Source: JAJZKE01 sp963762395 (GTDB taxonomy: Bacteria > Patescibacteriota > Saccharimonadia > Saccharimonadales > UBA4665). Taken from it: 64,000 nucleotides of DNA. The notes beneath the pieces were generated by a model. That model did no database searches and had not been told where the DNA came from. It saw only the letters and a program-made list of their open reading frames with translations. This document shows, piece after piece, positions 17,573 to 26,661 of this stretch. The stretch is taken from positions 62,001 to 126,000 of the forward strand of contig CAVXKL010000001.1 in assembly GCA_963762395.1 (NCBI GenBank), given 5' to 3'. The stretch's first letter is position 1; each line of letters opens with the position of its first letter. Made by a program: the position numbers and the translations under genes.

Positions 17573-19620
17573 GCGATGTGCAAAGACCACCAGCAAGACC
17601 AGTTGGCCTAGGCCTAGGGCGCAGTGCCGGTAGAGGCGGCCCTATTGCCTTTGGTACCGACAGGGCCAAGAACTTTAAAGGCACGATGAAACAGCTCATC
17701 AAGTACCTCCGGCCGTATTGGCTTCGACTGTCCGTAGTCTTCGTCTTTGCCATAATAAGCACTTCCTTTATGATCGCCGGACCAAAGCTTTTAGGAGATA
17801 TGACTAATGACGTGGTTGATGGCTATGTCGCTCAGCATGCCAGTAGCGAGATTGTAAGCGAACTGCCAAAAGGCATTAAATTGCCGTCGCATATGACCGG
17901 CCAGCAATTATTATCCCATCTGCCATCTAAGTTTTCAGACAAAATTCCAGCTAGCGCGAAATCAGCCATTTCAAAGGTTATATTTACTAACGGACATGCT
18001 GGATTTAACTTCCATAGTATTGCCGATCTAGCCATCCTGCTAGTAGTAATTTATATTGTCAGCGCCGCTTTCTCCTACGGCCAAAGCTGGCTGATGACCG
18101 ACATGGTGCAGCAGCTAACCTATAGATTCCGTCATGATATAGCTCGTAAGATCGACCATTTACCGCTAAAGTACTTTGATAATCAGCCATACGGAGAAAT
18201 TCTTAGCCGAGTCACCAATGACGTCGATACAGTCGGTCAAAACCTAAACCAAAGCCTAACCCAGATTATTACCTCCGTAGTCATGGTTATAGGCGTAATT
18301 GGCATGATGTTTACCATTAGCTGGAAATTAGCCTTGATTGCTCTTGCCATGATCCCGATTAGCTTTGGTCTAAGCACCCTAATAATTAAACGTTCACAAG
18401 GCTATTTTATGGGCATGCAAGATAGTCTAGCCGAGCTCAATGGGCATGTTGAAGAGATGTTTTCCGGCCACGTAGTTATGCGGGCATTTAACGGCGAACA
18501 GCGTTCCATTGCCACCTTTAGCAAGCTGAATAATAAACTTTATGGCAATGCCTGGAGATCGCAGTTCCTTTCCGGCTTGCTGATGCCTATTACTCAGTTT
18601 GTCGGTAACCTAGGCTTTGTCGGCGTGGCAGTTGGTGGCGGCTGGCTGGCAGTCCAAGGTGCCATTAGTATTGGCGGCATTCAATCATTTCTAATTTACA
18701 TAAACCTACTGAACCAGCCAATCGTCCAGGCTGCTAACGTAGCCAATGTTCTGCAGTTAGCCGCAGCGGCTGCCGAGAGAGTTTTTGATTTTCTTGGCGA
18801 AGATGAAGAGTCTCCCGACCCGGTAGACCATAAAGTGCTGAATGAAGTTAAGGGTGATGTTGTCTTTGATCATGTTAAATTTGGCTACTATCCAGATAAA
18901 ACAATCATAAAGGACTTTACTGTCGACATAAAAGCCGGACAACGCATAGCTATAGTCGGTCCAACAGGTGCCGGCAAAACCACCATGGTCAACTTGCTAA
19001 TGCGTTTTTATGATGTAAATGATGGCCACATCAGGATAGAGGGCGTCGATACCCGCGATATGAAACGGGCTGACGTGCGAAAGATATTCGGCATGGTACT
19101 GCAGGACACCTGGCTATTTAACGGCAGCGTAAAAGATAATATTGCCTACGGCAAAGATAATGCCACAATGGATGAAATTGTCGATGCCGCTAAGGCTGCT
19201 CATGCTGACGGCTTTATTCGCGCCCTGCCCGGTAGCTACGAAATGGTTTTAGACGAAGAAGCAGGCAATTTAGCTCAAGGCGAGAAACAGCTTATTACAA
19301 TTGCTAGGGCCATGCTAGCTGATCCGCCAATGCTAATACTCGATGAAGCTACCAGCTCAGTAGATACTCGTACCGAAGTATTAATCCAAAGTGCCATGGA
19401 AAGGCTAATGAGGGGACGAACCAGTTTTGTGATCGCTCATAGACTAAGCACTATCCGTAATGCTGATCTAATCCTTGTGATGCGTGACGGTAACATTGTC
19501 GAACACGGCACTCACGATAAATTATTGGCCGAAAATGGTTTTTACGCTTCTCTATATAACAGCCAATTCACTGAAGCCATAGATTATATGCAGGGCGCAC
19601 AAGAAGAGGCTAGTGCCTAG
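17569..19620 (+). CDS. Heterodimeric ABC exporter subunit with intact catalytic Glu
   Basis: The 683-residue partner starts with a Pro/Gly/Arg-rich cytoplasmic segment of about 45 residues. Six membrane helices follow, with an extra extracellular insert of about 90 residues after the first helix (residues 85-150). The ATPase has Walker A GPTGAGKTT and Walker B LILDEATSSVD with the catalytic Glu. Its signature is altered to LAQGEKQLITIARAM. That change complements the degenerate Walker B of the first subunit, leaving one consensus and one degenerate site, as in LmrCD. The extra insert is unusual. Its stop overlaps the convergent inositol-phosphate synthase stop by 4 bp. Confidence 0.9.
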   Translation: MSDVQRPPARPVGLGLGRSAGRGGPIAFGTDRAKNFKGTMKQLIKYLRPYWLRLSVVFVFAIISTSFMIAGPKLLGDMTNDVVDGYVAQHASSEIVSELPKGIKLPSHMTGQQLLSHLPSKFSDKIPASAKSAISKVIFTNGHAGFNFHSIADLAILLVVIYIVSAAFSYGQSWLMTDMVQQLTYRFRHDIARKIDHLPLKYFDNQPYGEILSRVTNDVDTVGQNLNQSLTQIITSVVMVIGVIGMMFTISWKLALIALAMIPISFGLSTLIIKRSQGYFMGMQDSLAELNGHVEEMFSGHVVMRAFNGEQRSIATFSKLNNKLYGNAWRSQFLSGLLMPITQFVGNLGFVGVAVGGGWLAVQGAISIGGIQSFLIYINLLNQPIVQAANVANVLQLAAAAAERVFDFLGEDEESPDPVDHKVLNEVKGDVVFDHVKFGYYPDKTIIKDFTVDIKAGQRIAIVGPTGAGKTTMVNLLMRFYDVNDGHIRIEGVDTRDMKRADVRKIFGMVLQDTWLFNGSVKDNIAYGKDNATMDEIVDAAKAAHADGFIRALPGSYEMVLDEEAGNLAQGEKQLITIARAMLADPPMLILDEATSSVDTRTEVLIQSAMERLMRGRTSFVIAHRLSTIRNADLILVMRDGNIVEHGTHDKLLAENGFYASLYNSQFTEAIDYMQGAQEEASA

Positions 19621-20765
19621 ACTAAGTTAATTTGTCTTTTTAAGGTAGCTGTTCTCTCTCTTTTTGCCAGAGCTTCACACTCACGCTTAGCGTCGCTATA
19701 CATCATTTGCTTGGGTGGAGTTTTTTGTGTCCAGGCGCTAGGACCTCTTAACGCACCAACTATTCCCATTTCTCTAGCAACTTTCAAATACCTTATAGCG
19801 TCAATGACTACACCGGCGCTATTTTCACTATCCTGGACGGATAATTTAGCGTCGATCGTAACTGGAGCGTCACCAAACCCCCTAAGTCTTATATTGAAGT
19901 AAGCTACCTTATTATCTTTTAGATAGGGCAGGAAAGTACTGGGTCCGGCAAATAAACTATCCTTCGGGACTTCTATGCCTCTTAATTCATTCTGGGCCCT
20001 AATAACATTTTCTTTACTTTTCTTTTTGCTGGCCAGTCTAGATTGAACCATCATATTATTGAAGTCTGTATTTCCACCAATATTAATTTGTTGATGAAAA
20101 TCTACGACCATTCCTCGATCGAAAGCCAGTTCTTGTAAAACCTGGCTAAGCACACTGGCGCCAAGCTGTGAGCGCATGTCATCACCGATAACGGTTAATT
20201 TTGCTTTAATAAACTTTTTCTCCCACTTTGGATCACTGGCTATAAATACGGGTATACAGTTTAAAAAAGAAACACCGGCATCAATAGCTGCCTGAGCATA
20301 AAATTCAGTTGCTTTTTGGGAGCCGACAGGCAGATAGTTAACTAGTATATCGGCACCGCTTTTTTTCAGGGATTTAACTATATCAGCTGGTTTAGCCCTG
20401 GAGATTCTAAAGCCAACTTCTTCTGGCTGATCAAGCATGTAGTTGGAAACGCCATCTAAGACGTGACCCATCTGGACAATTGGACCATTGGGCACCTTAG
20501 ACATAAAGATTCGAGCGCAGTTAGGGGAGGCAAAAATAGCTTTTCCGACAGGTTTTCCGACTTTTCTAATGTCAACGTCATATGCGGCAACCACTTCAAT
20601 ATCGCTTGGCCTGTAGCCGCCGATATCGGCAAACATAACTCCGGGGATATTAGACCCTGAGTCATCTTTATAGTATTCAAAACCCTGGTACAAGGAAGAG
20701 AAACAATTCCCAACGCCAACGACTGCAATTTTTATCTTTGATTTAGCTTTAACGGCATGTGCCAT
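19617..20765 (-). CDS. ino1: Myo-inositol-1-phosphate synthase
   Basis: The 382-residue enzyme converts glucose 6-phosphate to inositol 1-phosphate using NAD. It shows the Rossmann GVGNCFSSLYQGFEYY at the N-terminus. PGVMFADIGGYRPSDIEVVAAYDVD follows (split: GGYRPSDIEVVAAYDVD). The catalytic region reads VNYLPVGSQKATEFYAQAA, GDDMRSQLGAS and NIGGNTDFNNM. The length and motifs fit the compact actinobacterial/archaeal form. It implies inositol phospholipid or another inositol compound, which is unusual for a small-genome CPR bacterium. It diverges from a LysR regulator that probably controls it. Confidence 0.92.
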   Translation of the reverse strand: MAHAVKAKSKIKIAVVGVGNCFSSLYQGFEYYKDDSGSNIPGVMFADIGGYRPSDIEVVAAYDVDIRKVGKPVGKAIFASPNCARIFMSKVPNGPIVQMGHVLDGVSNYMLDQPEEVGFRISRAKPADIVKSLKKSGADILVNYLPVGSQKATEFYAQAAIDAGVSFLNCIPVFIASDPKWEKKFIKAKLTVIGDDMRSQLGASVLSQVLQELAFDRGMVVDFHQQINIGGNTDFNNMMVQSRLASKKKSKENVIRAQNELRGIEVPKDSLFAGPSTFLPYLKDNKVAYFNIRLRGFGDAPVTIDAKLSVQDSENSAGVVIDAIRYLKVAREMGIVGALRGPSAWTQKTPPKQMMYSDAKRECEALAKRERTATLKRQINLV

Positions 20766-20799
20766 AAAAGTATTTTATAGTAGATTTAAATATAAGACA

Positions 20800-20820
20800 A
20801 ACTTATACCTACCATAAGTT
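20800..20820. promoter_or_regulatory. Palindromic operator (T-N11-A type) between ino1 and lysR
   Basis: AACTTAT and ATAAGTT form perfect 7-bp arms around a 7-bp spacer. It contains the T-N11-A pattern typical of LysR-family binding sites. It overlaps the position of the lysR -35 box and lies 35-55 bp upstream of ino1, so it suits autorepression and ino1 control. Confidence 0.6.
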
Positions 20821-20832
20821 ATAGCTATATTA

Positions 20833-20838
20833 TATAAT
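20833..20838 (+). promoter_or_regulatory. -10 box of lysR gene (leaderless)
   Basis: TATAAT ends six bases before the ATG at 20845 with no ribosome-binding site between them. Confidence 0.55.
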
Positions 20839-20844
20839 TACATT

Positions 20845-21708
20845 ATGGACAATAGGTATAAGAAGTTTTACATAGTTGCGAAACTAAAAAGCTTTTCTGC
20901 GGCCGCTGAAACATTGGGCATATCGCAACCGGGAATCACTCTAGCCATCAGTTCTTTAGAGCGTACACTTGGAGTCAAGCTGTTTGAACGGAAGAGATAC
21001 AACGTTGAATTAACTGAGGAGGGTAAGTTAGTCTTTGCCAGTGCTAGTAAAATATTTAGAGAAGACAATCTGCTTCATAGTAAGCTTGACAACCTGTACG
21101 AAGATGAATCCCGACACATTGGAATCATTGATAGCATAGCCTATCTTTTGTACTCCTCTACCAGGAAGTCCGACTCTCTAGCCGATCTAGAAATAATGGT
21201 AGACAATTCAAAGAAGATAATTAATGACATTATTGCCGATAATATTGACGTTGGGCTAATAACCGGGCAGCCAGGCAAATTAACAAAAGATATTAAGGTC
21301 AGCAAGCTTCATAATGAGAAATTCGTATTTGTTTGCTCGCCTGAACATAGCGCTAGCAACCGGGCTAAAGTCATAGATGATTGGCTGGCGTTCAATATAG
21401 AATCAACAACCTATTCACACTTTACAAGACAATTTAAAAAATTAGGTCTAGTCGTTAAACCAATTTTTTACTCCACAAGCCTCAATCTTTTAAAAGATAT
21501 GGCTGCCGCCGGCCGGGGAACGGCGCTATTACCTTATCATATGGTCAGGAAAGATATATCTGCAGGCCGACTAGTCGAAATAAAGGCTCCACTATTGACT
21601 AGGCCAATATGGGTGATAAACAGAAAAAAGAATAAATCTCATATAGATGATCTGTCCAGTCAAGTTAATGAGCTGTTGGCAAGCGCCTCTTTAAAAAATA
21701 AAATGTAG
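20845..21708 (+). CDS. LysR-family transcriptional regulator
   Basis: The 287-residue protein has the N-terminal winged helix-turn-helix of LysR (FSAAAETLGISQPGITLAIS, LERTLGVKLFERKR, LTEEGK). A shortened effector domain follows (about residues 90-285) with AAAGRGTALLPYHMV near the end. It is divergently oriented to ino1 with a 79-bp spacer containing a clear inverted repeat, the usual arrangement for LysR regulation of the neighbour. The inducer is unknown; an inositol- or sugar-phosphate-related ligand is a guess from context only. Confidence 0.88.
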   Translation: MDNRYKKFYIVAKLKSFSAAAETLGISQPGITLAISSLERTLGVKLFERKRYNVELTEEGKLVFASASKIFREDNLLHSKLDNLYEDESRHIGIIDSIAYLLYSSTRKSDSLADLEIMVDNSKKIINDIIADNIDVGLITGQPGKLTKDIKVSKLHNEKFVFVCSPEHSASNRAKVIDDWLAFNIESTTYSHFTRQFKKLGLVVKPIFYSTSLNLLKDMAAAGRGTALLPYHMVRKDISAGRLVEIKAPLLTRPIWVINRKKNKSHIDDLSSQVNELLASASLKNKM

Positions 21709-21743
21709 ATTGTACGTTTGTTAATGATGCAATGATAAGATGT

Positions 21744-21749
21744 TACAAT
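21744..21749 (+). promoter_or_regulatory. -10 box of tsaC/sua5 gene (leaderless)
   Basis: TACAAT ends seven bases before the ATG at 21757 and no Shine-Dalgarno intervenes. Confidence 0.45.
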
Positions 21750-21756
21750 CATTTGA

Positions 21757-22344
21757 ATGGAATTGCCGAAAGAATACGATCAAGCTAGGATCGCCTTGCT
21801 AAAAGGTGGCCTTGGAGTTATCCCAACCGATACGGTTTATGGACTAGTCGCTATGGCTGAAAATAAGTCAGCTGTGAGTCGTTTGTATGAACTGAAAAAC
21901 CGCCAACATAAGCCAGGTACTGTAATTGCTGCCAATATTGAACAGCTAGTCAATCTTGGCATAACAAGACGTTATTTAAAAGCGGTTGAAAATTTATGGC
22001 CTGATCCTATTAGTGTTGTTATCCCTGTTGGTAACGAACTGAGGTATATCCACCTAAATAAAGGTGGCATAGCATTAAGGATTGTGTCTAATGAGCCGCT
22101 CGTCCAACTATTGAAGCAGACAGGACCGCTTTTAACGTCAAGTGCCAATTCGTTAGGTCAAAAAGTGGCCACTGACATTGGCCAGGCTAAAAGCTTCTTT
22201 AATGATAAAGTTGATTTTTATGTTGACGGAGGTGATCTATCGGGGCAAGTTTCGTCAACCATTATTCGTATAATTGACGATGAAATTGAGGTGTTACGTC
22301 AAGGCGTTATACGAATCAGTGATATTAACACAAATCCAAGATAA
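21757..22344 (+). CDS. tsaC: Threonylcarbamoyl-AMP synthase (YrdC/Sua5 domain)
   Basis: The 195-residue single YrdC-domain enzyme makes threonylcarbamoyl-AMP from threonine, bicarbonate and ATP for t6A37 of ANN-decoding tRNAs. The motifs GVIPTDTVYGLVA, ELKNRQHKPG (the K-x-R RNA/nucleotide site) and LTSSANSLGQKVATD are clear. It lacks the C-terminal Sua5 domain, so TsaC is the better name. It stands alone downstream of lysR. Confidence 0.92.
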   Translation: MELPKEYDQARIALLKGGLGVIPTDTVYGLVAMAENKSAVSRLYELKNRQHKPGTVIAANIEQLVNLGITRRYLKAVENLWPDPISVVIPVGNELRYIHLNKGGIALRIVSNEPLVQLLKQTGPLLTSSANSLGQKVATDIGQAKSFFNDKVDFYVDGGDLSGQVSSTIIRIIDDEIEVLRQGVIRISDINTNPR

Positions 22345-22417
22345 TTATATTAAAGACCATATTCAGAACAGAAACGGTACTGGTATTATCAAAATAAAAA
22401 CGATCATTCTAGTGTAA

Positions 22418-22768
22418 TTATGATTGGCTGAGCGTAGCGGACGAAGGTAGAAAAAGACGACTTATCCATCGTTTTTTAGTAGCAGCAGGATCATATGGTT
22501 TTCTCAAACAATCATAAACTTGAACTTCAATCATTTCTGTAGCGCTTCTACCTAATAATTTCTTTACAAAATGATAAGGCAGATTAATTTCAATAGATAC
22601 TGTTCTTGGAGTTGGACCAGGGCATCCTTCGCAAAGGATTCCAACATCGTTTACACATCCTGCCCATATCTCTTGTGTTTGTTCTGGTGGCATATCCTCA
22701 GCTACTTGTATGGCTGAACTAAACATGGAATCAGCCGTAGGACACATTTCCAAGCATGCCTTTGACAT
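22418..22768 (-). CDS. Hypothetical Cys-rich protein
   Basis: The 116-residue protein has no recognised family. Seven Cys residues occur in its first half (CLEMCPTAD, GCVNDVGILCEGCPGP), which could bind metal. The last residues (FLPSSATLSQS) are encoded by a copy of the dispersed intergenic repeat, so the true C-terminus may have been altered by that repeat. Coding is plausible but not certain. Confidence 0.4.
   Translation of the reverse strand: MSKACLEMCPTADSMFSSAIQVAEDMPPEQTQEIWAGCVNDVGILCEGCPGPTPRTVSIEINLPYHFVKKLLGRSATEMIEVQVYDCLRKPYDPAATKKRWISRLFLPSSATLSQS
22424..22452 (+). repeat. Dispersed intergenic repeat, type A copy 1
   Basis: TTGGCTGA, 9 nt, ACGAAG. It forms the 3' end of the minus-strand hypothetical gene. 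Confidence 0.55.
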
Positions 22769-22865
22769 AAATTGATAATAACATATTACAGTATCTGGGT
22801 CAATTTATGGCTAGATACAATTAATGAGTCTGGCCTTATTTCGCCTAGATCTTAGACTTTCTATT

Positions 22866-23072
22866 CTAATGCTTATTTCTTATATATCTTATAGGGTGAA
22901 CAAACCAGTAGAAATTAAAAGTCCAACCAGTTCCGTATACTTTTGGCGTAAATAATCTATTATCTTGCTGGTTCCAGTATCTGGTTTTTACTTTTGCAAT
23001 GCTAGGTCTACTAAAGTCATATGGGATGCCAAATATTTTCTTTTGATTGCTTTTCATTTGAGAGTTTCTCAC
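22866..23072 (-). CDS. DUF5808-like small protein
   Basis: The 68-residue protein contains FGIPYDFSRPSIAKVKTRYWN followed by RLFTPKVYGTGWTFNFYWFVHP (split here: FGIPYDFSRPS, RLFTPKVYGTGWTFNF). These match my memory of the DUF5808 pattern (FGxPYDxxxPT...RxWNxxDxRxxTPKxFGWGWxxNF). The role of that family is unknown. It lies in an accessory zone, alone on its strand. The overlapping frame on the other strand shows no such pattern. Confidence 0.6.
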   Translation of the reverse strand: MRNSQMKSNQKKIFGIPYDFSRPSIAKVKTRYWNQQDNRLFTPKVYGTGWTFNFYWFVHPIRYIRNKH

Positions 23073-23176
23073 TTTCCTATTTTATCAAACAATAAGCACA
23101 ATATTTGGCTGACCATACCATTATGGACCCTATTTGGCTATGCTCCACTACGCTATAAGCATATAATTTAAAATTG

Positions 23177-23344
23177 ATGGATAAAAACACTGCAAATTTT
23201 ATCTATGTTCTAGCTATGGTCGTTACGGTAGTTATTGTGGATATACTTTTCTTCAGACATAGATTTTGGGAACGGTTAATGGCAAATATTGGAATTGTTC
23301 TGGTATATGTAGCTTTCTATCTATCATTTCTCAAGAATCGTTGA
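23177..23344 (+). CDS. Small two-helix membrane protein (55 aa)
   Basis: A short frame encodes 55 residues with two membrane helices. FIYVLAMVVTVVIVDILFF is followed by the charged turn RHRFWERL and then a second helix NIGIVLVYVAFYLSFL ending in Lys-Asn-Arg. The 'FFRHRFWERL-NIGIVLV' pattern is that of small conserved bacterial membrane proteins, and it is unlikely to arise by chance in noncoding DNA. Function unknown. A copy of the dispersed repeat follows 70 bp downstream. Confidence 0.65.
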   Translation: MDKNTANFIYVLAMVVTVVIVDILFFRHRFWERLMANIGIVLVYVAFYLSFLKNR

Positions 23345-23414
23345 TGTTAGCATGAATAATATCAAAAACTAACATTCTAAATACTTTAGCAAAAGATCAA
23401 TAAAATATATGCTT

Positions 23415-23444
23415 TTGACTGACTTTGGTTAGCGAAGTCGGAAG
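23415..23444 (+). repeat. Dispersed intergenic repeat, type A copy 2
   Basis: TTGACTGA, 9 nt ending GGTTA, GCGAAGTCGGAAG. Confidence 0.65.
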
Positions 23445-23529
23445 TCGAATTATAGTTTAAGCCACTGCTTAGCTCACAATACTTTAGCTGGGCATCCAGA
23501 CCAATTTCTGTATTTTTAATTATAGAGCC

Positions 23530-24402
23530 CTAAGCATCTATGTATTCGAGTAGGGATGTGGTTCTGTCATCAAGTCGATCGGTTAGTGTATCTGGAGCCC
23601 ATCGATCAGTTAATTCCCTAAAGCATTCATTGACTATGTTGCAGGCTACATAACGATCGCCTGGGCGAACCTGAAGGTCGGGATTAATAACAACCCTGGA
23701 TATCCTCGCTTCGTCTATTTTTGGTTTCGTGGATTGGTCTTGTTCAAATGTTTTAACTTGAACTCGGTAATTCAATATCGGTTTAGCCCTTCCTAGCTGT
23801 GTAAAGACGCTGATATCCCAGCCGTGATTTATAGTCGAGCCATGATTATTTCGCCTATCTTCACGCAACATTGAAAGGATAGGCGAAAACGTATTACTAC
23901 CAATTTCTCGAATGGCAAAACGTTGTAGTAAGGCTAAAACTGCTATCTCGCCAATCATTCCTGACATAGAGGATTTTTCATCTTCAGAAACGTAATTGCC
24001 GGAAAAATATGCTTTAGTAAGTTTGTATCCGATGGTAACCGTTTTATCATAGGCTTTTTCTGTAACTTGAGGTATTTGAGGGAGTTGACCCATAAGTGTC
24101 ATCCAGGCATACACGGGTAATAGAGCACTTTGAATTCCGGCTCGTGCGCAAACTGCCCTTGAAGTATTCGTTGCAAAAGATGAAGCTATTTTTTCAACAT
24201 GTGAAAATATCTTCCCAGCACGCGCTAGATGATCGGTAACTTTTTCTGAGTCGTCTATGTCGCGAAAGGCTAGTTCGAGAGCAATTTCACCCGCCCAAAG
24301 TTGACTCTCGGGCGAGAAGTGCCCTAATTATCTAGCGGCACCTTCAAGACCGATTCGACCGTTTCTGAGACTTTCAAGAATTGCAATATTAGGTCTTGTC
24401 AC
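23530..24402 (-). pseudogene. Uncharacterised gene with in-frame stop at codon 25
   Basis: From a GTG at 24402 one frame runs 290 codons to 23530 but has TAA at 24328-24330 (codon 25). The residues on each side are continuous coherent protein (EGAAR stop LGHFSPESQLWAGEIALE). The intact remainder includes MSGMIGEIAVLALLQRF and DISVFTQLGRAKPILNYRVQVKTFEQ. The latter is reminiscent of nuclease-fold 'QVKT' strands, but I do not recognise the family. A shorter product starting at GTG 24114 (194 aa) could still be made. The likeliest reading is a point nonsense mutation, so a decaying accessory gene. Confidence 0.55.
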
Positions 24403-24529
24403 ATTATGTACTATATAATAATTACTAAAAGAATCAAACTAGAACGGATTTTTTATTATAAAGACAAGAATAGCTTAAAATGCTTACGGCAGGTTCAGTT
24501 TTCATTATATGTTTACTAATATAACCATT

Positions 24530-24562
24530 TTGGCTGACTGTAGTGGACGGTCTTCGGACTAA
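24530..24562 (+). repeat. Dispersed intergenic repeat, type A copy 3
   Basis: TTGGCTGA, 9 nt, ACGGTCTTCGGACTAA. Confidence 0.6.
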
Positions 24563-24697
24563 TTTAGCTCCTAGTAACTAACCCTATTGTAAACCTTACT
24601 ACGTCATAGACGGGATTACGGGCCTAAAAATCATTTATATCTTATACATTCCAGGAATCTGTATCTTAGTAGTTGACTTGAACTGTTAGAATTTTAT

Positions 24698-24727
24698 TTG
24701 ACTAGGTTGCCAATGATAGGCTAGAAT
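24698..24727 (+). promoter_or_regulatory. Promoter of the MFS exporter gene
   Basis: TTGACT (24698-24703) and TAGAAT (24722-24727) are separated by 18 bp, 54 bp upstream of the TTG start. Confidence 0.6.
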
Positions 24728-24780
24728 ACCTTGTTCCAAAAATTCAATACATTATAAATCAAGAAAATATATGAGGTGGC

Positions 24781-26229
24781 TTGGAAGAAAAGCATACAAA
24801 TCATTGGGTAATTCTAATACTCTTAGCACTTGCTCAGTTTATGGTAATTTTAGACAGCTCTATAGTTAACGTTGCCATCCCTTCAATTGAACACGCCTTC
24901 CATATGATGCCTAGTACTTTGCAATGGATAATAACAGCCTATACATTAACATTTGGCGGTTTTTTGCTGTTGGGCGGTCGTGCTGCCGATCTCTACGGTA
25001 GGCGAAGAGTTTTTCTGGCTGGCGTCGCTATGTTTTCGCTAGTATCGCTGCTAGACGGTTTGTCTAAAAGCGGCGGAATGCTGATAGTGCTTAGAGGCTT
25101 GCAAGGATTATCCGGAGCATTCATGTCTCCAGCCGCTCTATCGATTGTTCTAGTTACATATAAAGAAGGCCACGATAGGAATATCGCATTATCGGTTTGG
25201 GGGGCTGTCGCTGCCGGTGGGGCCGCTGTTGGATTATTGCTAGGCGGATTATTGACTCAATACTTGGGTTGGCGCTGGAACTTCTTTATAAACGTGCCGA
25301 TCGGCATTTTTGTGTTAGCTTCAGCTTACCGACTGGTACCCATTCACGAGTCCGAAGCTGAGCACAATAACCTTGATCTGTTTGGCGCTCTCTGCGCTAC
25401 GGGCGGGCCGATGCTGTTGGTCTACGGCTTGGTTAAAGCTCCGACTGTCGGCTGGACAGCCCATTCCAGTCTGATGTTTTTCGGAGCCAGCATTTTACTG
25501 ATGATAATTTTCGCTTTCAACGAGAGCCGGGTAGAACACCCGCTTGTCCCACTGTCTATTTTTAAGAATAGGAACCTAATCGGGGCTAACTTGATTCAGC
25601 TGCCGATAGCTGCCGGTCTATTTTCAATTTTCTACTTCTCTTCGCTTTATTTTCAAAATATCCTGCACTACACGCCAATAAGGACAGGTCTGGCTTTTTT
25701 GATAGTACCGTTCGCGATCATGATAACTGCCTCACAAGCGCCCAAACTTATTGCTAAATTCGGCTATAAGAAAATCCTGTCAATTACACCATTAATTTCA
25801 TCGGCTGGTTTATTTCTACTGTCCATGATTCCTCTTCACAGCAGTTACTGGACGCGGATCGTTCCTGGTATGGTTATCCTTGGCCTTGGCCTCGGGGTAA
25901 CTTTTGTCAGCGTTCTTAGCGCGGCAACTTCAGGAGTGCGGGGTGATCAATCTGGTCTGGCCTCAGGAATGATCAACACTACCCAACAGATTGGTGGATC
26001 ATTGGGTCTGGCCATACTAACGGGAATTACTGCCTCGATCGCTGCCAGCTACGTCAAATCAGTTAAAATTGTCAATTCGCTTACCACTGCCACTGGTCTA
26101 GTTCATGGCTATAGGAAAGGTTATTTTTTGGCTGGTTGTTTCAATATGTTTGCCGCTCTGATAGCCCTTGTTATAATCAAGCAAATTCATAAATCTAATT
26201 CCAACAAAAATATAGTTCCGGCCGTATAG
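24781..26229 (+). CDS. DHA2-family MFS drug exporter (14 TM)
   Basis: The 482-residue proton-driven exporter begins at TTG behind a GAGGTGG ribosome-binding site. Motif A is GGRAADLYGRRRVFLAGV, motif D1/C regions include LDSSIVNVAIPSI, and WRWNFFINVPIG is the usual DHA2 signature after helix 6. About fourteen hydrophobic segments are present. Such transporters of the EmrB/QacA type export drugs or small metabolites. It has its own promoter and sits among accessory genes. Confidence 0.9.
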   Translation: MEEKHTNHWVILILLALAQFMVILDSSIVNVAIPSIEHAFHMMPSTLQWIITAYTLTFGGFLLLGGRAADLYGRRRVFLAGVAMFSLVSLLDGLSKSGGMLIVLRGLQGLSGAFMSPAALSIVLVTYKEGHDRNIALSVWGAVAAGGAAVGLLLGGLLTQYLGWRWNFFINVPIGIFVLASAYRLVPIHESEAEHNNLDLFGALCATGGPMLLVYGLVKAPTVGWTAHSSLMFFGASILLMIIFAFNESRVEHPLVPLSIFKNRNLIGANLIQLPIAAGLFSIFYFSSLYFQNILHYTPIRTGLAFLIVPFAIMITASQAPKLIAKFGYKKILSITPLISSAGLFLLSMIPLHSSYWTRIVPGMVILGLGLGVTFVSVLSAATSGVRGDQSGLASGMINTTQQIGGSLGLAILTGITASIAASYVKSVKIVNSLTTATGLVHGYRKGYFLAGCFNMFAALIALVIIKQIHKSNSNKNIVPAV

Positions 26230-26460
26230 AATTAATCGCAAAACAATCGCAACCAAGTCTTTAGATGTCCGTTATGTTCATATATTCAGTGTTAGAACTG
26301 AACCTTCAGATATGCTACAATAAAACCGATATAAATCCACTTTGCAACAATCCCGTCAAATCTCATGACATAAAGGGAATGTGGTCTTCACCTAAGAGTA
26401 GCTAGCAATGAAGGTCGATAGTGCTGGTTTTTTACATAAAGTAAACAAAAGGTGACATAT

Positions 26461-26646
26461 ATGTCTGAAAAAATGGACGATAAGACAGCCATGGAGTGGT
26501 ACGAACAGCACCATGATGAACACATGAAACACTGGCGTGCGTGGGGTTCATGGTTCAGCTGGGGTAGCCCAATTGGTCTAGGTTTATTCTTCATTTCCAT
26601 TGCGGGAACGCTCTGGATTTTGAGCCAGGCCTTCGGCTGGAAGTAA
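26461..26646 (+). CDS. Small membrane protein with charged N-terminus
   Basis: The 61-residue protein starts at ATG 26461 behind AAAGGTGACAT. A His/Asp/Glu/Lys-rich segment (EQHHDEHMKHW) precedes one membrane helix rich in Gly and Trp (PIGLGLFFISIAGTLWIL). A strong intrinsic terminator follows at once, which supports a real single-gene transcript. The His/Asp-rich head could bind metal (inference). Family not recognised. Confidence 0.65.
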   Translation: MSEKMDDKTAMEWYEQHHDEHMKHWRAWGSWFSWGSPIGLGLFFISIAGTLWILSQAFGWK

Positions 26647-26661
26647 CGCTTCCAACTGGCA

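Larger units (their letters stand above)
24403..24780. other. Noncoding gap (378 bp)
   Basis: No convincing frame is seen. The gap holds one copy of the dispersed repeat at 24530-24562 and the promoter of the MFS gene at its right end. Confidence 0.6.

Noticed and set aside
22965..23171. Plus-strand 68-codon frame overlapping the DUF5808-like gene
   Set aside because: It is antisense to a recognisable domain and lacks a pattern of its own.
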